64,000 nucleotides of DNA, from the NCBI GenBank assembly GCA_024280855.1, contig JAJRPG010000079.1, positions 49,477-113,476 on the forward strand, in the 5' to 3' direction. The first letter of the stretch is position 1. Every line of letters starts with the position of its first letter. Made by a program: the position numbers and the translations under genes. Source of the DNA: Planctomycetota bacterium. GTDB lineage: Bacteria > Planctomycetota > Phycisphaerae > UBA1845. Below, one piece after another: positions 9,415 through 19,400 of this stretch. The notes beneath the pieces were generated by a model. It was given only the letters and a program-made list of their open reading frames with translations, did no database searches and was not told where the DNA came from.

Positions 9415-10194
9415 CTACAGAGGCCCGCTTATGCCGCCATCCTTACGGATACGCCAAAAGTGAATGGCTAGCAGCACCGTTACCACGCACGGAATAAACA
9501 CGCAGTGGAGAACATAAAATCGGAGCAAGGCATTTGGCCCCACAAAGGTACCAGCCAAGAGGCCAAACCTGGCATCGTCACCCGCATGAACCAGCGGCAC
9601 GCCGCCAATCTGAATAAAAGCGCTCAAAGGCCCTTCCGAACCAGCGCCAGGCGTTGCCCTGGCCATGTTCGACCCCACGGTAATAGCCCACATCGCCAAC
9701 TGGTCCCACGGGAGCAAATAGCCCGTGAAAGATAGCAGCAGCGTCAGCACCAATAATATAACGCCCACGCTCCAGTTAAATTCGCGCGGCGGTTTATAAC
9801 TTCCCGTTAAAAATACACGGAGCATATGCAGCCAAATAGCTATGACCATCGCGTGAGCGCCCCAACGATGCAATTCTCTCAGCAATCCAAGAGTAACGTG
9901 CGCCCGCAATCCCTGGATGTCGAAATACGCATACTCAACGGTAGGGCGGTAGTAGAACATCAGCAGCACGCCGGTCACAATCTCCACCAAGAACAGGAAG
10001 AAGGTGATACCGCCCATGCACCATGTAAATGAAAGACGAATGCCGCTTTTACGGACAGCGACTGGATGCAAATGCAGAAAGACATTGCTCAGGATAGCCA
10101 TCGCTCGCGTGCGACGATCGCGCGGCACGCCGTGACGAAAAATGCTGCCCCAAATCTGACTTTCGCGTATCCAGTTACCAAATTGGTTAATCAT
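9415..10194 (-). CDS. Cytochrome b N-terminal half (b6-like)
   Basis: The haem-b-bearing half of a split cytochrome b, 259 residues with four core helices. The ligand pairs are His109/His123 (ELHRW and WLHMLRV) and a second pair in YVLHCVF and AIHFWRI. The second pair is 15 residues apart, as in cytochrome b6 rather than mitochondrial-type cytochrome b. [15 protein letters not shown] is the typical loop after the third helix. AGGA lies 13 bases before the ATG. It sits 36 bases after the ferredoxin-Rieske gene, so the operon order is Rieske, b N-half, b C-half, cytochrome c. Confidence 0.94.
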   Translation of the reverse strand: MINQFGNWIRESQIWGSIFRHGVPRDRRTRAMAILSNVFLHLHPVAVRKSGIRLSFTWCMGGITFFLFLVEIVTGVLLMFYYRPTVEYAYFDIQGLRAHVTLGLLRELHRWGAHAMVIAIWLHMLRVFLTGSYKPPREFNWSVGVILLVLTLLLSFTGYLLPWDQLAMWAITVGSNMARATPGAGSEGPLSAFIQIGGVPLVHAGDDARFGLLAGTFVGPNALLRFYVLHCVFIPCVVTVLLAIHFWRIRKDGGISGPL

Positions 10195-10230
10195 GGTTTA
10201 ATGCAGTTCCTGTACATGCCTCCGGGGGGC

Positions 10231-11298
10231 TTAGACTAAGATGAAACTTCCCGGTTGATCCCATTGGCCCAGCTCGTACTGGTATTTTTTGCTTTTATCT
10301 ACAACGACGATTCCGTCTTTGATCGCAATCCTAAAACGCTCTAACGGACGAGGCGTCGGGCCTTCAAAGTTGATCCCATCAGGATAATATCCACTACCAT
10401 GACAGGGGCATTTGAATTTTCGATCGTTGGGCAGCCAGTTCGGAATACACCCAAGATGCGTACAAATTATGTTCAACGCTGCGATACGATCTTCCTCGCG
10501 AATCATCCAAATACCCTGCGGCTTATAGTCTTCATTCACGCCGCCTGGAACCATTTCGAGATACTTGTCCATCTTCCCGACGCGAATACGAGGGTCAGGC
10601 TCTTCCAACACATTGGGCATCATAAACCGCCCGAACGCTGGACCGACCGAAATGCCAGTACCCACACCAAACGCTGTCCAGCCAATGGCTAATGCACTGT
10701 TGCTGACAAAATCTCGGCGGTGAAGTTCAGATTGTTTCTTAGCTTTTTGAGCGGCTTCGACAACTTTCGCCTGCCGGGCATCTGGTGGAAGAGACTTTGG
10801 ATCAGCCGCTTTCCAGTCCTGTGTGCTAGCTGGCATGTCGTCAGCATTTTTCATGATGCCTGCATGGCCACCTCGTGAAGTAGCCGCCTCTAGTAATGCT
10901 TGAATCGATGGGTCAGGCTCGCCCGCACTGGGGGCTTTGCTTTTGCTGCTTGCGGCTGGGGCCTTCGCCGGAGTCGCTTTCTTCGGTTCTGCTGGAGCAG
11001 TCTTTTTGGCCTCGGCAACCGGAGCGTCCGCAGACGCGGCGGCTGGTTCTGCTGCTGCGTCATCGGCGACTTCGACAGTTTCAGACTCAAATTTGATGAC
11101 ATCAACCGGACACTCTTCAGCCGCGTCCACAATCTCCACGCTACGCGGCTTTGCGAACTCGACGTTGAGGGCATCTGGACGAATAATGCAGCTATCCTCA
11201 GTCACTTCAAACACATCGGGGGCGGCGGTTTCGCATGCATCGCAGACGATGCACCCTTCTTCGATCCACACCTTGGTGATGAGTTCTTTCTTGGCCAT
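10231..11298 (-). CDS. [4Fe-4S] ferredoxin fused to a Rieske [2Fe-2S] protein
   Basis: This fusion has 355 residues. Residues 1-70 form a single-cluster ferredoxin with Cys16, Cys19, Cys22 and Cys63-Pro. A linker rich in Ala, Lys and Pro (about 80-125) follows, then a twin-arginine motif (HRRDFVSNS, Arg194-Arg195) with one hydrophobic segment (about 198-222). The Rieske domain has CTHLGC (279-284) and CPCHGSGY (297-304), with all four ligands. The twin-arginine segment lies in the middle, so the ferredoxin should stay in the cytoplasm while the Rieske head faces the periplasm; this is inferred. I chose the ATG at 11296-11298, preceded by AGGATAAAACGAGA; the longer version would need a TTG start at 11314-11316. 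Confidence 0.92.
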   Translation of the reverse strand: MAKKELITKVWIEEGCIVCDACETAAPDVFEVTEDSCIIRPDALNVEFAKPRSVEIVDAAEECPVDVIKFESETVEVADDAAAEPAAASADAPVAEAKKTAPAEPKKATPAKAPAASSKSKAPSAGEPDPSIQALLEAATSRGGHAGIMKNADDMPASTQDWKAADPKSLPPDARQAKVVEAAQKAKKQSELHRRDFVSNSALAIGWTAFGVGTGISVGPAFGRFMMPNVLEEPDPRIRVGKMDKYLEMVPGGVNEDYKPQGIWMIREEDRIAALNIICTHLGCIPNWLPNDRKFKCPCHGSGYYPDGINFEGPTPRPLERFRIAIKDGIVVVDKSKKYQYELGQWDQPGSFILV

Positions 11299-11319
11299 TC
11301 TCGTTTTATCCTGCAAAAA

Positions 11320-12462
11320 CTACGTCGACCGCGCCGCCCATGCCGCCTCAGCACGCTGCTGTACCGATGGCGACGCGTCAGACTTTAATCGCTTTATCAT
11401 TTCCCACAAGTCCATATCATCTAAATTCGCCGCTGCATCAATCGCAGCCATGAGCCATTGCCGAATCAAATCAGGGGGCATGGGATAGCTTCTTGTGACA
11501 CCGCCTTCATCAGTCGTGTGATATCTTTCGCCCGTCTCCCAAAACTTTCGGTCCAATAGGTCGAGCATGGTTGTTTTTCCGGAACTGCTACCTAGCCGAG
11601 CCAAGGCCAACGCCGCAGACCAACCGACTTCACCATCAGATGACAATCTCACCGATGACAAAGCGTCTATGGCTTCCTGGTTAGTAGGACTAGCGAGCAC
11701 AGACAAAGCGGTGCAGGTCGATAGTCGCATCGTCGCGTCATCCATGCTTTCGAGCAAAGCAATCAACGGAGCTACGGCTGCGTCAGAACCCTCAAGAGTA
11801 TGCAAGTTAGCCAATTCCTGGACGGCGTATACGAGAAACATTTTGCGTTCTTTTGCGTCGAAGGAATCCCAGGGATGGTCCAGGACACGAACGAGAACAG
11901 GAACCACTTGAGGCTGATTCGTTCGCCCCAACGCCCGGATGAGAAACTGTAGCCTCATCGCGCCAGAAAAATGGAATTGCTTTGTAGAGTCTTCAGATGG
12001 CGCCACCGACTCAGACGTCGATTCCATCTCACTTTCCACCATTTGAACGAGCCGAGTCGCAGCTGTGTCCAGTTGCTCCGCCGAAAATTCACCCTTTTTC
12101 AAACGCTCTGTAAGCTCAAGTCCTGCTTGCCAGTGTTCTTTTTCGCGTGGTAGCAACATGCCTGCATTGCGCTGGCCGCCGCTGATTTCCAAGGCGTGAA
12201 GCAAATAGTCCAAGCTATGGGCCTTGGGGGCAGATGGTGCGCCGAACAGCAACACGACACAAATCGCGCCACCGACGATGACAGTAATGATGAGCAGAGG
12301 AACACCGAACATCTTGGTCAGCATCGAAGCCGACAACGGTTCGACAGGGTAATCAAGACCATCTGCCACTGACGGATCAACCCCCGGCTCGGGAGAGGCA
12401 TCACCAGCGTTGTGCGAGTCTGTAGGAGAAGAATGTGTGTCTTCGACGCTCATCAGTTTCAC
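11320..12462 (-). CDS. HEAT-repeat membrane protein, first gene of the bc-type operon
   Basis: A 380-residue protein. A short acidic, Ser/Pro-rich cytoplasmic head leads into one membrane helix (MFGVPLLIITVIVGGAICVV, about 50-72). The remainder is helical and holds HEAT-like repeats, for example LARLGSSSGKTTMLDLLDRK and ALSVLASPTNQEAIDAL. Such domains usually act as scaffolds. It ends 21 bases before the ferredoxin-Rieske start, so an assembly or scaffold role for the bc-type complex is likely but unproven. The GTG at 12460-12462 or the ATG three codons later could be the start; neither has a clear ribosome-binding site. Confidence 0.75.
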   Translation of the reverse strand: MKLMSVEDTHSSPTDSHNAGDASPEPGVDPSVADGLDYPVEPLSASMLTKMFGVPLLIITVIVGGAICVVLLFGAPSAPKAHSLDYLLHALEISGGQRNAGMLLPREKEHWQAGLELTERLKKGEFSAEQLDTAATRLVQMVESEMESTSESVAPSEDSTKQFHFSGAMRLQFLIRALGRTNQPQVVPVLVRVLDHPWDSFDAKERKMFLVYAVQELANLHTLEGSDAAVAPLIALLESMDDATMRLSTCTALSVLASPTNQEAIDALSSVRLSSDGEVGWSAALALARLGSSSGKTTMLDLLDRKFWETGERYHTTDEGGVTRSYPMPPDLIRQWLMAAIDAAANLDDMDLWEMIKRLKSDASPSVQQRAEAAWAARST

Positions 12463-12582
12463 AAATCGACAGCTAATTTAGCTCAGTTCGCTCGTCAGCC
12501 ACGGCACCATAGCCACAGCTCAGAGTTATTTATCGGTCCAAAGGCCTCTTTTCCAATCATCCAGTCGTCATTATTCCGAGAC

Positions 12583-12611
12583 ATTGTTAAATATTTCACG
12601 AACACTGTCAA
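12583..12611 (-). promoter_or_regulatory. Candidate sigma-70-type promoter for the respiratory operon
   Basis: Read on the minus strand, TTGACA (12606-12611) is followed after 17 bases by AACAAT (12583-12588). The -35 box is perfect and the -10 box matches four of six positions. It lies about 115 bases before the HEAT-protein start and is the only good candidate in this gap. Confidence 0.4.
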
Positions 12612-12657
12612 GGAGGAGTGCGCCTCACCAATCGTGTTTTTAGGGTGAACAGAGGGA

Positions 12658-13536
12658 CTAGCTCGGGACCAGGAAGCTAGCTGCGTGGTGTAGAACGGAG
12701 GCTTTTATGGGAAGATGACCTGCGAAGTCACCATCAACTTCAACCGGGACTTGGGTGGGGGACTCAATCGAAAACTCCCGACATTGGCTATAGATGACAT
12801 CACGATGGTTCACATGCTGCCCCCGCATGATGCGAATGGCGTGGGTTATTAGCTGAATTCGAGACGAACATTTCAACACGCAAATATCGAGCAGGCCATC
12901 GTCATACTTGGCTTCAGACAAAATCCGCATGCCCACCGAGTAGCGGGCGATGTTACCGATTAACACGAACCCCTGGCCTTGGTAGACCGTTTTGCCCTCG
13001 ATGCGAACCATAATTTCCGGGAAGCGGTGTGACCAGAAGGTTCGCCAGATAGGCCAAAAGTAGTCGCCATGCGTAATGTGTCCTTCACGCTGCGCGGTCA
13101 TGCGCACCACACACTCCGCATCAAACCCAACGCCAGCTACCGCGATAAAACGTTTCTCGTTAAGCACGCCTACGTCGAAAGGAATCGCCCGTCCTTGCAT
13201 CAAAGTTCGGGCGACGTCGATTGGCTCTGTGGGCATACCTAACTCGCGGGCGAGCAAATTTTCCGTGCCAGTTCTTAATATCAATATGGGAATTGGCTTT
13301 TCGATTAAGCCGTTGACGACTTCACAGACCGTGCCATCTCCGCCGACGACGAGTACGGCCTGAGTTTGCGGGGCAAGGTTCGAGGCTATCTCCGTGCCAT
13401 GCCCGGCTGATTGCGTGGCCCGAATGGTCAGCTCGCCGCCGAGCATTTTCAGTTGCCGGCCAATCTCCTCCACGACGGGCATCATATCCCTTCGCCCTGA
13501 AACCGGATTGATAATAGCTGTTACCTGACGACTCAT
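12658..13536 (-). CDS. Diacylglycerol kinase / YegS-like lipid kinase
   Basis: This 292-residue protein belongs to the DAGK catalytic-domain family, which phosphorylates diacylglycerol or related lipids with ATP. The N-terminus INPVSGRRD and the nucleotide motif VVGGDGTVCEVVNGL (about 65-79) are typical. RTGTENLLARELG corresponds to the PxGTxNDxAR motif. VAGVGFDAECV and EAKYDDGLLDICV mark the C-terminal half, and the last strands contain VPVEVDGDFAG. Length is normal for the family. Exact substrate is unknown; diacylglycerol, sphingosine or another lipid would all fit. It is divergent from nothing nearby and separately transcribed. Confidence 0.85.
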   Translation of the reverse strand: MSRQVTAIINPVSGRRDMMPVVEEIGRQLKMLGGELTIRATQSAGHGTEIASNLAPQTQAVLVVGGDGTVCEVVNGLIEKPIPILILRTGTENLLARELGMPTEPIDVARTLMQGRAIPFDVGVLNEKRFIAVAGVGFDAECVVRMTAQREGHITHGDYFWPIWRTFWSHRFPEIMVRIEGKTVYQGQGFVLIGNIARYSVGMRILSEAKYDDGLLDICVLKCSSRIQLITHAIRIMRGQHVNHRDVIYSQCREFSIESPTQVPVEVDGDFAGHLPIKASVLHHAASFLVPS

Positions 13537-13570
13537 ATGCTACCATAAATAAGTGGAAAAACGCCTTGAT

Positions 13571-14506
13571 TCATTCACAATTCAGTAAGGCGCCGCGTTT
13601 GGATGTGACTGCTTGCCCCCCGATGCGTGCGGCCATAGTGCCACCTTCTTGACGCTGAACCAACACCCAAACTAATCCCGTCCTGCCACCTGGGATACCT
13701 TGCGTGCATTGAAGACCGACTAAATTATCCTGCACAGGAATCACGCCACGCTCCACGAGGTACGCGCCGAGTGGGCCATGCACGCTTCCTGTGACGGGGG
13801 CTTCGTCGATCCCGCAGGTAGGTGCAAAAAATCGAGACTGCACATTTATGGATGGCGTTACCGTAGCAATCGTCGCTACGGAGAGACCCCTGAGATCAAA
13901 TTTATTCAAAAATGCAGAGAGCTGCTTGAAATCAGGCTTGATGTCGTTTAGCACAGAAAAGTCATTGACAAAAACGATCGCGTCTCGATCCTGAGAGACG
14001 GCTGGTGGTAGATGTTTTTCAATGTCGTCGAGCGTAACACCCAAGCATTGGACTAAGTCTTGGCCTGGTATCGTCAGGTCTTTGACAATTGGGTCAATAA
14101 GGTCCAGCCAAATGGCGTGACGGTCTGGCGCATCCGGTAGCGATTCGACATGGGCGATTATCCTGCCGGAGCGAGTTTCGATTGGTAGGCGAACACTCGC
14201 AGAAAGCGTAGGCGCTGGTAACTGCCCCGATTCGAGCAGTGCATGAACCCCAGCCAGGGTCGCGTGGCCGCACATATCAACTTCCGTCGTTGGCGTGAAC
14301 CACCGAAATCGAAGCGGCGCGGTATCTTCGTCTGGGGAATCCGAATCAACTTTTGTAATAAATGTTGTTTCGCTGAGATTGAAATCCGCAGCTATCGAAA
14401 GCATTTGCTTATCGGTTAACCCATCAGCGCGTAGTACCACGGCGGCGGGATTGCCCTCGTAGGCGCTGGTAGTGAAAGCGTCGATGACAAAGTATTCACG
14501 GTTCAT
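13571..14506 (-). CDS. PhzF-family isomerase/epimerase-like protein
   Basis: PhzF-like protein of the diaminopimelate-epimerase fold, about 311 residues. The N-terminus YFVIDAFTTSAYEGNPAAVV is the family signature. NLSETTFI carries the conserved catalytic Glu, and TEVDMCGHATLAGVHALL is the second signature. PVTGSVHGPLGAYLVERG and GGRTGLVWVLVQ close the C-terminal lobe. PhzF itself works in phenazine synthesis, but most relatives are of unknown substrate, and no phenazine genes are near. I chose the ATG at 14504-14506 (MNREYF), with GGAAG upstream; the longer frame would need a TTG start. Confidence 0.85.
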   Translation of the reverse strand: MNREYFVIDAFTTSAYEGNPAAVVLRADGLTDKQMLSIAADFNLSETTFITKVDSDSPDEDTAPLRFRWFTPTTEVDMCGHATLAGVHALLESGQLPAPTLSASVRLPIETRSGRIIAHVESLPDAPDRHAIWLDLIDPIVKDLTIPGQDLVQCLGVTLDDIEKHLPPAVSQDRDAIVFVNDFSVLNDIKPDFKQLSAFLNKFDLRGLSVATIATVTPSINVQSRFFAPTCGIDEAPVTGSVHGPLGAYLVERGVIPVQDNLVGLQCTQGIPGGRTGLVWVLVQRQEGGTMAARIGGQAVTSKRGALLNCE

Positions 14507-14673
14507 ATTGCAGTATTCTTCCGTCTCGAACATCGCCAAATTCGAAGTCGCATCGCCCGTGCTGCCAAAAATTACTTACGTTGATCGTACACGTTTATGG
14601 TTAGCTGGCAATGATGAATATCTTGCAAGGGTATGATCAAAGCCATAGGCTGCGCGATAGGGGATTGAATAGT

Positions 14674-14689
14674 TTATCGTAAACGATAA
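14674..14689. promoter_or_regulatory. 16-bp palindrome, candidate operator
   Basis: TTATCGT and ACGATAA form a perfect 7-bp inverted repeat around AA. It ends 16 bases before the ATG of the secreted beta-propeller gene, so it may be a repressor site or a short mRNA hairpin near the ribosome-binding site. Confidence 0.35.
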
Positions 14690-14705
14690 TAGGGCGGTGA
14701 GAATT

Positions 14706-16184
14706 ATGATGTGTCATGGTGTGAATCTTCGCGTAGTCATAGCCAAGGTCTTTATGGTTGTCACAGCTGTTATGCTTATCGCCAGGATAGCAGTCGCTAA
14801 CGAACCAGGCCTACCGACGGCAAACATTCACGGGAAATCGCTAGATGAAATTTCGGGGATGACAAACGCCCATATCGCGGGGCAGTATTGGGGGCATAGC
14901 GATTCTGGTTTTGCGCCAGCCATACATAGGTTCAATAGCCGAGGTGAGGTACTTCAATCCGTTGCATTGGACGGTGCCAACAATCGAGACTTCGAAGCGA
15001 TGACTCAGGACGCGAGCGGTCACATCTACATAGCAGATACTGGCGACAATGGTTTGTCGCAGGGAACGTATCAAATATATCAACTACCCGCATCTATACC
15101 TGATGGCGTTTCTTCGGCGCAGGCTACGCGAATTGATTTTAAGTATGAAGACCATAAGCCGAGAAACTGTGAAGCGATGTTTGCCCATAGCGGCAAGCTT
15201 TATCTCATAACCAAGCAGGAATTATACGATAGAAAAGCCGAGTTTTTTGAGCTGCCAATCCCCCGGAATGGTGGGACTAGCCAGGCGAAGCGATTGGGTC
15301 GAATGGACCTTCCTGGACGTGTCACCGATGTGGCATATTCTCCACAGCAAAAGCTGGTCGCAGTCCTCACTTATCATGGCGTGGCATTTTACGACTTCGC
15401 TAGCCCGCAGGACTTACTCACCAAGCCCAAGCACTATACTTATGGCAGCTTTGGGAAATGTGAAGCGATTTGTTTCGATGGTGATTCTCTTGTCATTACC
15501 AATGAGAATCAGGAGCTATGGAAGCGTCCAGTCGAAGAATTTTTGGGGACGACCTGGATAGGTATGGCACGCCCCCAGCAAAAGCTTGCGAACTTAACCG
15601 CGACTATCACGCTAGATGGTCGCACGGATGATTGGCCTGCGGACGCGACTGCTTTTTCTTTGAAACCGGAACGGTCGGGCGTATCGCTCCATGCGAAGAT
15701 GTTTGCCTCGCCGCAAGGGTGGCATGTGGCTGTCACTATTCCATATCGACAGGGAAAAAAAAGTTCCAGGCCAATTGGCGATACGTTGTTTGTGACGGTC
15801 TCGCCCGACTTGGATAGTGCTTTTCCTACGGTGGGCACCTCTGTGTATGCCATTACCGTTATTGATAAAAAGCAAAAGGCGAAAGTGTTTCGTATGCAGC
15901 AACCATTGCCTTGGGATGGGGGGGGAGATTGGAAATCGCAATCATCGCCAGCGGGTTCCGCAGCAGTGCGTATGGAAAATGGTAAGCTGACTATTGAAGC
16001 GACGATTGGTCAGGCGTATTTGCATCCGCTAATTCGCCAAAGCAATTACGACGTACGTTTTAATATGTCGCTGCTAGGCTGGAAGGGTAAAAAAGTGAAC
16101 TTCTGGTCATGGGCAGGCCCGCTTCGAGGGCACGGCGACGAAAAGCTGCAATCCTGGGGAACGATTAGTCTCGCCGGGCAATAG
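14706..16184 (+). CDS. Exported SdiA-regulated-like beta-propeller protein with CBM9-like C-terminal domain
   Basis: About 492 residues. A hydrophobic signal segment (VVIAKVFMVVTAVMLIARIA, ending near VANEP) is followed by a beta-propeller like that of SdiA-regulated proteins. Motifs are SLDEISGM, WGHSDSG, RDFEAMTQDASGHIYIADTG and CEAMFAHSGKLYLITKQ. From about residue 300 (ITLDGRTDDWPADATAF) the sequence resembles a CBM9/DOMON-type sugar-binding fold. Likely an extracellular or periplasmic binding protein; ligand unknown. The frame begins at a GTG (14697), but GGTGAG lies just before the ATG at 14706, which I prefer. It is transcribed alone and converges with topA. Confidence 0.65.
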   Translation: MMCHGVNLRVVIAKVFMVVTAVMLIARIAVANEPGLPTANIHGKSLDEISGMTNAHIAGQYWGHSDSGFAPAIHRFNSRGEVLQSVALDGANNRDFEAMTQDASGHIYIADTGDNGLSQGTYQIYQLPASIPDGVSSAQATRIDFKYEDHKPRNCEAMFAHSGKLYLITKQELYDRKAEFFELPIPRNGGTSQAKRLGRMDLPGRVTDVAYSPQQKLVAVLTYHGVAFYDFASPQDLLTKPKHYTYGSFGKCEAICFDGDSLVITNENQELWKRPVEEFLGTTWIGMARPQQKLANLTATITLDGRTDDWPADATAFSLKPERSGVSLHAKMFASPQGWHVAVTIPYRQGKKSSRPIGDTLFVTVSPDLDSAFPTVGTSVYAITVIDKKQKAKVFRMQQPLPWDGGGDWKSQSSPAGSAAVRMENGKLTIEATIGQAYLHPLIRQSNYDVRFNMSLLGWKGKKVNFWSWAGPLRGHGDEKLQSWGTISLAGQ

Positions 16185-16201
16185 TGATTTTCAGAGCACC
16201 T

Positions 16202-16267
16202 GGCGCAAGCCTGGTGGCAGTATTCATGAGGCACGAACCTTGTAAGACTTGCCCGCAGGCTTGCGCC
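16202..16267. repeat. 12-bp perfect inverted repeat in a convergent gap
   Basis: GGCGCAAGCCTG (16202-16213) and CAGGCTTGCGCC (16256-16267) are exact reverse complements with 42 bases between. They lie downstream of the beta-propeller gene and could form a transcript hairpin. Confidence 0.6.
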
Positions 16268-16306
16268 GTGCGGCTCTGATGGAGCGCTTTTTTCCGCCAT
16301 TGGGTG

Positions 16307-16338
16307 CCCCATTCTTCGAGTACTCTCGAAGGGTGGGG
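16307..16338. terminator. Strong stem-loop between convergent genes, candidate bidirectional terminator
   Basis: CCCCATTCTTCGAG and CTCGAAGGGTGGGG pair over 14 positions (two G-U pairs) around a TACT loop. It sits between the 3' ends of the beta-propeller gene and topA. No run of T follows directly, so intrinsic termination is likely weak or relies on structure. Confidence 0.45.
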
Positions 16339-16382
16339 GAAGGACGCTCGATAACGGGTCGTGAGGTTAATCGTAATTGCAC

Positions 16383-16411
16383 GTCCGCGCGGGCTGAAGC
16401 CACGCGGCTCG
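16383..16411. repeat. GC-rich dispersed palindrome, copy 1
   Basis: GTCCGCGCGGGCTGAAGCC followed by ACGCGGCTCG. A near-identical copy lies at 21824-21850. The core GCGGGCTGAAGCCCGC is palindromic (here with one inserted base). Both copies sit just downstream of a minus-strand gene's 3' end; in this copy a run of six T follows on the plus strand. Confidence 0.6.
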
Positions 16412-16425
16412 TTTTTTAAGGCACG

Positions 16426-19400
16426 TTATTTGTCGGCTTCCACTATTTCCACCGCCAACGTCGCAGCCGTCTGTCCTTCTGGCATAGGCTGAGAATTCTT
16501 ACACTTGGGATATTTGCTACAACCCAAAAATTCTCCGCTACGACCCGAACGAATCACCATGTGAGCGCCGCATTCTTCACACGGTACGTCTGTGGGAATG
16601 GGCTTGGGTTTTGGCGCGGTCGGGAACTCTATCTCGGCTTGTTTCTTAGCTGCGCCGCGTAAGTTGGAAACGAAGCGACACTTCGGAAACTTCGTACAGC
16701 CATAGTATGGGCCAAAGCGTCCGGTCTTCATGTCTACTTCGCCGCCGCAATCCGGGCACGTCAAAGATTCTTCAGGCCAGGTTTCCACTACGGGTCTACC
16801 TGTTCTAGTCCACGCAAATCCAGGCGGCGGAGGCCCCATCGCAGCGTAGTCTACCTTTCCGTTAGCATCACGAGGTACGTCAACTTTCGCGCGACCGGTC
16901 TTACCGTTATCTGCTGGTGCGTCGGGAATTTCTCCGGCTTCTTCCAAAGCTCGAAGATGGTCTATTTTGTCCATCGGCATGGCATTTCGGCAACGCGGGA
17001 ATCCGGAGCAGCTCAAAAATGGTCCACGACGTCCGGTGCGAATCACGATGTTTCGGCCACACTTGTCGCAGCGCACGCCAGCTTCTGCAGGCTTGGGCTT
17101 TTCTACATACACACCTTCGGGCAATGGCTGAGTCGTTTTGCATTTTGGGTACGCATTACACCCAAGGAACGAACGGCCCCGAGAAAACTTGACCGACATT
17201 TCCGATTTGCATTCAGGACAAGTTTCTTTGATGTCCTCTTCGCTCACTTTTTTCAACGGCACGCCGTGTTCGTCCGAAGGCTGGGTATGGCTGCAATCTG
17301 GATAGCCACTGCAACCGAGGAATGGTCCGATGCGGCTTTTGCGGAGTATGAGGTCTTTGCCACATGTAGGGCAAGGCTCGTCGGCTACGACATCAGCCAC
17401 GGGCTGGCCTTCGGCATCGATATTCATCGCCACTTTGCATTTTGGATACCCTGAGCAGGAGAGGAAGCGGCCCTTTTTGCCAATTCGATAGACCATTTCT
17501 CGGCCACACTCGGTGCAGGTGAATTCGCTGGGTTGAGAACGGGCGCGTTGCATATTCGCACCCGCACTTTCGAGGGCGGCTTTGAATGGCGTGTAAAATT
17601 CGCTCAATACGTCTTGCCATTCTGCACCCTCGTCTTCGACTTTATCCAGTTCTTCCTCCATGAACGAGGTGAACTTGAAGTCCATGACCTTGGGGAAATG
17701 TTCGATGAGACTGTCAGTAACCACTTCGCCGATAGCTGTCGGGCGCAATTTTTTGTCGGTCAGTTCGACATACTGTCGGTCTTGAATCGTTTGGATAATC
17801 GCAGCGTAAGTACTCGGCCGTCCAATACCCTCAGCTTCCATTTTCTTAACCAGAGAAGCTTCGCCATATCGCGGGGGCGGGGCGGTATAATGTTGTTCCG
17901 GTTTGAGTTGGAGCAGGCCTAGACCTTGCCTTTCTTCAAGTGCCGGTAAGACGACATCGTCGGTATCGGGTTGCCCCATAACGCGAAGGAAGCCATCGAA
18001 AACGAGTCTTCGGCCACTGGTGCGGAAAATGGCATCGCCCTTTGGCGTCGGCGCTTTGATTAACACCGAGGTGCTATCCCACTCCGCGGGTGTCATCTGG
18101 CAGGCAACAAATCGTCGCCAAATTAGGCCATAAAGCTTGGTCTGCTCGGCAGAAAGATGAGCCATGATGTCCGCAGGGCGCAGCGTGACGTCGGAAGGCC
18201 GGACCGCTTCGTGAGCCTCTTGAGCGCGTTTGCTACTACCATATACATTGGGCTTAGCCGGGAGGTGCTTATCGCCGAAATCTTTACCAATTAAATCCCT
18301 GGCAGCGGCTACTGAATCTTTGCTCAGGTGAGTTGAATCGGTACGCATGTATGTAATTAAACCGACCGGACCTTCTGAACCGCCGAACTCAATACCTTCA
18401 TATAGCTGCTGAGCGACGCGCATGGTGCGTGATGGAGAAAATCCTAGCTCACTAGAAGCCGCTTGTTGCAAGGAGGCGGTAGTAAACGGGCCGTTTGGCT
18501 TGGTCTTGGTGCGGCGTTTTTGAATCTCAGATATTTCAAACGCAGGCGATTTTCCCGCGATAGCAGCCCCAATGATAGCCGTTCGCTTGAGCGAGAGCTT
18601 GGCGTATTCTTCCCAATCGTTTTCTTCGACTTTTTCAACGACAAAGCCAAGATACTCCGCAATCTCCTTAGCCTCATTGACGTTGGTTGGCTTGAATGAC
18701 TTTCCATTGAGCGAGGTCATCTCAGCATATAAACATTCGTGCTCGCTAAGCCATTTGTTGCGAGCTTTGATGGTGAGTCCGGATTTTGTTTTTTCGCTTT
18801 TGGCGAGAAATTTATTCCAGGCGTCAGATAATTTGCCAAGCGTCGCAGGGTCGGTCGCAAAGCAGCCATGAAGTCGCCAGTGTTCTTCCGGGATGAACGC
18901 CCGAATTTCTCGCTCACGGTCCACAATTAGCCGCACCGCAACGGATTGTACGCGCCCCGCAGATAGACCTTTCCCAATTTTCGCTTGGAGCAATGGGCTT
19001 AATTGATAGCCCACAATACGGTCCAAAAGGCGGCGAGCCTGCTGGGCGTTGACCTTAGCCATGTCTAGTTTATGAGGATTCGCAAATGCTTCTTGAATAG
19101 CCGATTTCGTGATTTCATTAAAAACCACGCGCTCGGTTGGCGTGTTTTCCAGGTCCAAGGCTGAGACCAAATGCCAGGCTATCGCTTCCCCTTCGCGGTC
19201 AAGGTCAGTCGCGAGATAGACCGTAGGGGCATCCTTAGCCAGTTTTTTGAGTGAATTAACGACTTTTCGCTTGCCGGATAACACTTCGTAAACAGGCTCA
19301 AAATTGTTTTCAAAGTCGATACCAAGGTCATGGGGAGGCAAATCTCGCACATGCCCGTAGCTGGCCATGACGGTATAATCGTCGCCTAGATATCGGTTTA

